Origin: an uncultured Porphyromonadaceae bacterium
GTDB lineage: Bacteria > Bacteroidota > Bacteroidia > Bacteroidales > Muribaculaceae
Length of the DNA: 64,000 nt
NCBI GenBank assembly: GCA_900540205.1
Contig: UQER01000010.1
Location: forward strand, 23,661 to 87,660
Direction: 5' to 3'
Part shown: positions 59,284 through 64,000 of the stretch, piece by piece
Numbering within the stretch: the first letter of the stretch is position 1
Layout: each line of letters opens with the position of its first letter
Notes under the pieces: generated by a model
The model's database searches: none
What the model saw: the letters and a program-made list of their open reading frames with translations, nothing else
What the model was told of the DNA's origin: nothing
Program-made: the position numbers and the translations under genes

Positions 59284-61875
59284 TTATTCTTCTGAGTTTT
59301 CGTCAGTTTCCTCATCTTCGGTTGATTCTTCGGTGAGGTCTTCCTCCTCTGCAGTGTCGTCGGATTCCTCCTCGGGTGTCACTGGGAGTTCTTCGGGATT
59401 TTCGATTGCCTCCAGGGCTTCCTCTTCGGGGTCGGTGTCGACACAGCATACAGAAGCGATTTCGTCGCCACGTTTGTCAAGGTTGATGATGCGTACACCC
59501 TGGGTGGCGCGTCCGGTGACGCGGATATCCGCTACACGTGCACGCAGTGTGATACCCGAACGGTTGATGATGACGAGGTCGTTTTCGTCGTCGACGCTCA
59601 GGAGTGCCACCACGTGGCCGGTCTTTTCCGTGACATTCATGGATTTCACGCCCTTGCCGCCACGGTTGGTTATGCGGTAGCCGTCAAGCAGAGAGCGCTT
59701 GCCGAAGCCATTTTCCGAAATTACCATCACGTTCTTGTTGTCATCGGGGTGCATGCATATCATGCCGATTATTTCGTCGTTGGGGTCGTCGTCCAGACGC
59801 ATGCCGCGCACGCCGGTGGAGACGCGGCCCATCTGGCGCACGGTCGATTCATTGAAGCGGATGGCGCGGCCGTTGCGGTTGGCCATCAGGATTTCCGAAT
59901 TGCCGTCGGTGAGCTGCACTCCGATCACCTGGTCGCCCTCACGTATGAGAATGGCTTTCTTGCCCTTTATGTTCACGCGGGCGTATTCGGCCAGCGAAGT
60001 TTTCTTGATTACGCCCTGACGGGTGGCGAACACAAGGTTGTGTGTGGATGTGAATTCGGCATCCTCCAGGTTCTTGCAGCGGATGAATGCGTTGACCGAA
60101 TCGCCCGGCTCGATGTTGAGCAGGTTTTGGATTGCGCGGCCTTTCGAGCTTTTGGTGCCTTCGGGGAGTTCGTACACCTTCATCTTGTACACCATTCCGC
60201 GCTGGGTGAAGAACAGTATGTTGGAGTGCATCGACGCCGGGTAGATGTACTCGATGAAATCCTCCTCGCGGGTGTTGCTTCCACGTGAGCCGACGCCGCC
60301 ACGGTTCTGGGCACGGAACTCCGAAAGGGGAGTGCGCTTGATGTAGCCCATATGGCTGATGGTGATGATCATTTCGTCGTCGGCATAGAAGTCTTCGGCG
60401 TTGAAGTCGCCTGCGGTGTAATCTATGTCGGTGCGGCGCGGGTTGCCGTAAGCATCACGGATTTCAATCAGTTCCGATTTGATGAGCTCGCGGCATACAT
60501 GCTCGTCGCTGAGGATTTCCTCAAGATGAGCGATCAGCTTCATCACTTCCTCATAGTTGGCGTGGAGCTTGCTCTGTTCGAGGCCGGTGAGCTGATAGAG
60601 GCGCATGTTCACGATGGCCTGGGCCTGCATCTCGGAGAGCGAGAAGCGCTCCATGAGGGTGGCGCGCGCTTCATCGGAGTTGGCGGCGTGGCGGATTATG
60701 GCTATCACCTCGTCGATGTGGTCGGATGCAATGATAAGACCTTCGAGTATGTGGGCGCGTTCCTGGGCCTTGGCGAGTTCGAAACGGGTGCGGCGCACCA
60801 CCACCTCATGACGGTGGTCGACGAACGCCTGGACAATCTCCTTGAGGTTAAGCAGCTTGGGCCGTCCGTTCACGAGTGCCACGTTGTTCACGCTGAAGGC
60901 GCTCTGCATCGGTGTCATTTTGTAGAGCTTGTTCAGAACAACGTTTGAGTTCGCGTCCGTGCGCAACTTTATGACAATGCGCATCCCTTTGTAGTCGCTC
61001 TCGTCGTTGAGGTCGGCAATCCCCTCGAGTTTCTTTTCGTTTACGAGGTCGGCAATGTAGCGGATGAGCTCGGCTTTGTTGACCCCGTAGGGGATTTCGT
61101 GCACCACGATTATCTCATGGTCCTTTTCCTGCTCGATGGTGGCTTTTGCGCGGATAACGATGCGGCCGCGGCCTGTCTCATAGGCCTCCTTCACGCCGTT
61201 GTAGCCGTAGATGGTGCCGCCGGTGGGGAAGTCTGGGGCGGGGATATGCTGCATCAGCTCGGCCACGCTCATGTCGGGATTGTCAATCAGCGCCACGCAG
61301 GCGTTGATTGATTCGGCAAGGTTGTGGGTCGGCATATTGGTGGCCATACCTACGGCGATACCGCTTGACCCGTTGACAAGCAGGTTGGGGATTCGGGTAG
61401 GGAGCACCACCGGCTCCTTGGCCGAGTTGTCGTAGTTGGGTTGGAAATCTACGGTGTCCGAATCTATGTCGCGGAGCATCTCTTCGCCGATTTTCTGGAG
61501 GCGTACCTCGGTGTAACGCATGGCGGCAGGGCCGTCACCGTCGATCGATCCGAAGTTGCCGTGGCCGTCCACCAGGCATTCGCGCATCGCCCAGGGCTGC
61601 GCCATGCGGACGATTGTGCCGTAAATCGACGAGTCGCCGTGCGGGTGATACTTACCCATCACCTCGCCCACGGCCTTCGCGGCTTTCTTGTGGGGTTTGT
61701 CTGAATTGTTGCCCATCTCGTTCATTCCGAAGAGCACGCGGCGGTGAACAGGTTTCAGGCCGTCGCGGACATCGGGGAGGGCGCGCGACACTATCACCGA
61801 CATTGAATAGTCGATGTAGGCCGACTTCATCTCATTCTCGATATTGATCTTTATAATGCGATCTTCTTCCAGCAT
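59284..61875 (-). CDS. gyrA: DNA gyrase subunit A
   Basis: An 863-residue type II topoisomerase subunit. The catalytic Tyr is in AAMRYTEVRL; the GyrA box-containing C-terminal domain has the repeated blades (GVRGMRLDDDPNDEIIGMIC) and the tail is very acidic (last 50 residues, runs of Glu and Asp). The quinolone-determining region reads KYHPHGDSSIYGTIVRMAQ: the E. coli Ser83 equivalent is Ser and the Asp87 equivalent is Gly. Whether Gly is the normal state in this lineage is not known to me. Confidence 0.97.
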   Translation of the reverse strand: MLEEDRIIKINIENEMKSAYIDYSMSVIVSRALPDVRDGLKPVHRRVLFGMNEMGNNSDKPHKKAAKAVGEVMGKYHPHGDSSIYGTIVRMAQPWAMRECLVDGHGNFGSIDGDGPAAMRYTEVRLQKIGEEMLRDIDSDTVDFQPNYDNSAKEPVVLPTRIPNLLVNGSSGIAVGMATNMPTHNLAESINACVALIDNPDMSVAELMQHIPAPDFPTGGTIYGYNGVKEAYETGRGRIVIRAKATIEQEKDHEIIVVHEIPYGVNKAELIRYIADLVNEKKLEGIADLNDESDYKGMRIVIKLRTDANSNVVLNKLYKMTPMQSAFSVNNVALVNGRPKLLNLKEIVQAFVDHRHEVVVRRTRFELAKAQERAHILEGLIIASDHIDEVIAIIRHAANSDEARATLMERFSLSEMQAQAIVNMRLYQLTGLEQSKLHANYEEVMKLIAHLEEILSDEHVCRELIKSELIEIRDAYGNPRRTDIDYTAGDFNAEDFYADDEMIITISHMGYIKRTPLSEFRAQNRGGVGSRGSNTREEDFIEYIYPASMHSNILFFTQRGMVYKMKVYELPEGTKSSKGRAIQNLLNIEPGDSVNAFIRCKNLEDAEFTSTHNLVFATRQGVIKKTSLAEYARVNIKGKKAILIREGDQVIGVQLTDGNSEILMANRNGRAIRFNESTVRQMGRVSTGVRGMRLDDDPNDEIIGMICMHPDDNKNVMVISENGFGKRSLLDGYRITNRGGKGVKSMNVTEKTGHVVALLSVDDENDLVIINRSGITLRARVADIRVTGRATQGVRIINLDKRGDEIASVCCVDTDPEEEALEAIENPEELPVTPEEESDDTAEEEDLTEESTEDEETDENSEE

Positions 61876-62292
61876 GTGAGTTTTAGTTGATTAATTGTTT
61901 GTCTCGCGCCAAGTGTTGCCGGAGGTTGTCTGCCACCGTTTGAGGCACGATTGTTTTAACATACAAATTTACGAAAAATCCCCGTATTTTGCCGTTTTTT
62001 TTGCCTCTATCATTGTTTTAAAGTTTTTTAAGGGTGCGGTTCTGTGCGCGTGATACGTTTGGCATGAGTTTTGCGTTAATTAATAGCGAGACTATATGCA
62101 AGTCCGTCTGCTGTCGTGTTTTTTCGGCCAATCGTTCCGGCGATGTGAGCCATCCGGACGATATGGTTGTTATAATGGATAAAAGGTGTTAAATTAATTT
62201 ATCGCATTTAACGGTCACTGTACGGCCGAATACATTTTCCCAGGCACGACGGCGGCTGTTGGCTCTTGGTAAAAAAGAAGGAAGGATTAAGA
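61876..62292. other. Divergent promoter region between gyrA and clpC
   Basis: A 417-base gap without a gene. On the minus strand TAAATTTG (61971-61964) is a candidate -7 box for gyrA, 89 bases from its start. On the plus strand TACGTTTG (62054-62061) is a candidate for clpC, about 230 bases from its start; the -33 elements are poor for both. No CIRCE or other heat-shock operator was recognised. Confidence 0.45.
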
Positions 62293-64000
62293 ATGGAAAT
62301 CAATTTCTCGAACGAAGTAAAAGCTGTGCTTGAGAACAGCCGCAGAGAGGCTGTGAGGCACAACAACAGCATAATCACACCCGAACACATGCTGTTGGCC
62401 CTGCTGGCCGACACGGGTTCGCGTGTGTTTTCCCTGCTTGAGCGCGTGTCGAGCGGTACCTCCGTGTATCAGTTGCGTCAGCAGCTCGACGATTCGCTTT
62501 ACGATGCCACCGCTCCGCTCGGGGGCGAGATTGTGGCCAGCGACCTGAGCAACCGCCTTGTGAAGCTTTCGGTGCTTGAGGCGCGCATGCTCAAAAGCGA
62601 CACTGTGGACACCGAGCACCTGCTGCTGGCTCTTCTCCACAATCCGGAGATCCAGCACATGGAGTTCATTGCCCCGTTCCGCGTGGCAGGCATCGACTAT
62701 CAGTCGGTGCTGAGGCTCATATCGTCGAATGTGGCCGATTCGCCAAAGGCCGGTTTTGAGGCTGCCGACGACGAGGAGGACGAGGATGGCGACGCTCCCT
62801 ACAGCGGCGACCAGAGCCGTCAGGGCGAGCAGGAACGCAGCCAGTCGCGCCGTCAGGGGCGCGGTTCCAACGATACGCCCACTCTCGACAAATTCGGCTC
62901 CGACATTACGCGTGCAGCCGAGGACGGCCGTCTTGACCCCGTCGTTGGTCGTGAGAATGAAATAGAGCGTCTGGCCCAGATTCTGAGCCGCCGCAAAAAG
63001 AACAACCCCGTGCTCATCGGTGAGCCGGGTGTGGGTAAGTCGGCCATTGTGGAGGGTCTGGCACTGCGCATCGTGCAGCGCAAGGTGAGCCGCATCCTGT
63101 TCGACAAACGGGTGGTGAGCCTCGACATGGCTTCGCTGGTGGCCGGTACCAAGTACCGCGGCCAGTTTGAGGAGCGCGTCAAGGCCATACTTAACGAACT
63201 GTCGAAAAGTCCGGATGTGATTCTGTTCATCGACGAGCTGCACACCATCGTCGGTGCGGGAAATGCCGCTGGAACGATGGATGCCGCCAACCTTCTCAAG
63301 CCTGCGCTTGCCCGCGGCGAAATCCAGTGCATCGGTGCTACAACGCTCGACGAGTACCGCAAGAACATCGAAAAGGACGGCGCCCTCGAACGCCGTTTCC
63401 AGAAAGTGATGGTAGAGCCTACGACTCCGGAGGAAACGCTCCAGATTCTCAATAACATAAAGGACAAGTATCAGGACCATCACGGCGTGAACTACACCGA
63501 CAGCGCACTGCGCGCCTGCGTGTCGCTCACCGAGCGTTATCTGTCCGACCGCAATTTCCCCGACAAGGCTATCGACGCCCTTGACGAGGCCGGCTCGCGT
63601 GCCCACATCACCAACATAGTGGTGCCTGAGGAGATCGAGCGCCTGGAGCAGGAGATTGTGGAGACCGGAGCCGCCAAACTCGCTGCCGCCCAAAGTCAGG
63701 ATTTCGAGAAAGCCGCATCTTTCCGCGACAAGGAGCAGGACCTGAAGGCAGAGCTGCAGAAGGCCAACGAACAGTGGCAGAAGCAGCTTGAGCAGAACCG
63801 TGTGACGGTGGATGACGAGAAGGTGGCCGAGGTTGTGGCCATGATGACGGGAGTGCCCGTGCAGCGCATTGCCCAGGCCGAGGGGAGCCGTCTGCGCGAA
63901 ATGGCGCCGAAACTCAAGAGCGACATAATCGGTCAGGACAACGCGATAGACAAGATAGTGAAGGCCATCCAGCGCAACCGTGTCGGGCTCAAAGACCCCA
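62293..64000 (+). CDS. clpC: ATP-dependent Clp protease ATP-binding subunit ClpC (3' truncated)
   Basis: A Hsp100 unfoldase that feeds ClpP; the window ends inside the gene after about 569 codons. Start ATG 62293 (MEINFSNEVKAVLENSRREA). Two Clp N-repeats (residues 1-150), an acidic/Gln linker (about 155-195), first AAA+ domain with Walker A GEPGVGKS (near 243), Walker B VILFIDELHT, and the middle coiled coil with UVR-like FEKAASFRDKEQDLKAELQK. The start of the second AAA+ domain (IIGQDNAIDKIVKAIQRNR) is visible. ClpC rather than ClpB because the middle domain is short. Confidence 0.93.
   Translation, partial: MEINFSNEVKAVLENSRREAVRHNNSIITPEHMLLALLADTGSRVFSLLERVSSGTSVYQLRQQLDDSLYDATAPLGGEIVASDLSNRLVKLSVLEARMLKSDTVDTEHLLLALLHNPEIQHMEFIAPFRVAGIDYQSVLRLISSNVADSPKAGFEAADDEEDEDGDAPYSGDQSRQGEQERSQSRRQGRGSNDTPTLDKFGSDITRAAEDGRLDPVVGRENEIERLAQILSRRKKNNPVLIGEPGVGKSAIVEGLALRIVQRKVSRILFDKRVVSLDMASLVAGTKYRGQFEERVKAILNELSKSPDVILFIDELHTIVGAGNAAGTMDAANLLKPALARGEIQCIGATTLDEYRKNIEKDGALERRFQKVMVEPTTPEETLQILNNIKDKYQDHHGVNYTDSALRACVSLTERYLSDRNFPDKAIDALDEAGSRAHITNIVVPEEIERLEQEIVETGAAKLAAAQSQDFEKAASFRDKEQDLKAELQKANEQWQKQLEQNRVTVDDEKVAEVVAMMTGVPVQRIAQAEGSRLREMAPKLKSDIIGQDNAIDKIVKAIQRNRVGLKDP

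Overview
The window reads as a chromosomal segment of a gut Bacteroidales bacterium, most likely a member of the Muribaculaceae (family assignment is inference from gene content and order, not from a search). Evidence for the order: promoter-like TAnnTTTG boxes upstream of many genes, little Shine-Dalgarno sequence, exported proteins and lipoproteins of Bacteroidetes-specific families (DUF6242-like, DUF6089-like, DUF3943, BT_3928-like DoxX, DUF1599), a complex I without NuoE/F/G, and an ATP synthase with a short epsilon subunit and a signal-peptide-bearing a subunit. Both edges cut genes: an alpha-2-macroglobulin-like gene at the left and clpC at the right.

Layout. 1-4039: end of an alpha-2-macroglobulin-like gene translationally coupled to a GHL10-type glycosidase. 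4065-5123: ribD. 5335-12245: an envelope-biogenesis run (lipoprotein, beta-barrel protein, uppS, bamA, two Skp/OmpH chaperones) closed by a strong terminator and an unusual inverted array of 10-bp repeats. 12745-30711: an 18-gene respiratory locus in which the whole F1Fo ATP synthase cluster (atpDCBEFHAG) lies between nuoH and nuoI of the complex I cluster. A promoter-like box precedes nuoA and a perfect 15-bp terminator follows nuoN. 30845-34313: an AT-richer accessory islet on the minus strand with three overlapping genes for secreted proteins of unknown function and a decayed copy of the last one. 34558-39980 (minus): MATE exporter, folE, SPOR protein, tpiA, a DoxX-like membrane protein and a DUF1599 protein. 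40285-40359: a self-contained tRNA-His unit. 40510-41826: a CAT-like acetyltransferase, a small unknown gene broken by an amber codon, and a 26-bp inverted repeat of REP/MITE type. 41882-53252: a DUF3943 protein (minus), an FtsX-like permease, rsfS, ftsH, a 3'-5' exonuclease, a small membrane protein, a prolyl oligopeptidase coupled to a BamE-like lipoprotein, a PhnP-like hydrolase and malate dehydrogenase. 53392-57798 (minus): aguA-aguB for agmatine to putrescine, followed 14 bases later by an ATPase fused to a DUF4435/TOPRIM-like domain, plus two small genes. 58027-61875 (minus): gyrA and a TPR protein. 62293-end: clpC.

How the genes fit together: the nuo-atp locus would couple ion-pumping electron transport and ATP synthesis at the level of transcription. 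BamA and the two Skp-like chaperones form an outer-membrane protein assembly set, with UppS supplying the lipid carrier. The most unusual points are the atp cluster nested inside nuo, the OLD/PARIS-like ATPase-DUF4435 fusion carrying Ser where the catalytic Glu is expected, the three-gene secreted-protein operon with its pseudogene, and the two structured repeat elements.
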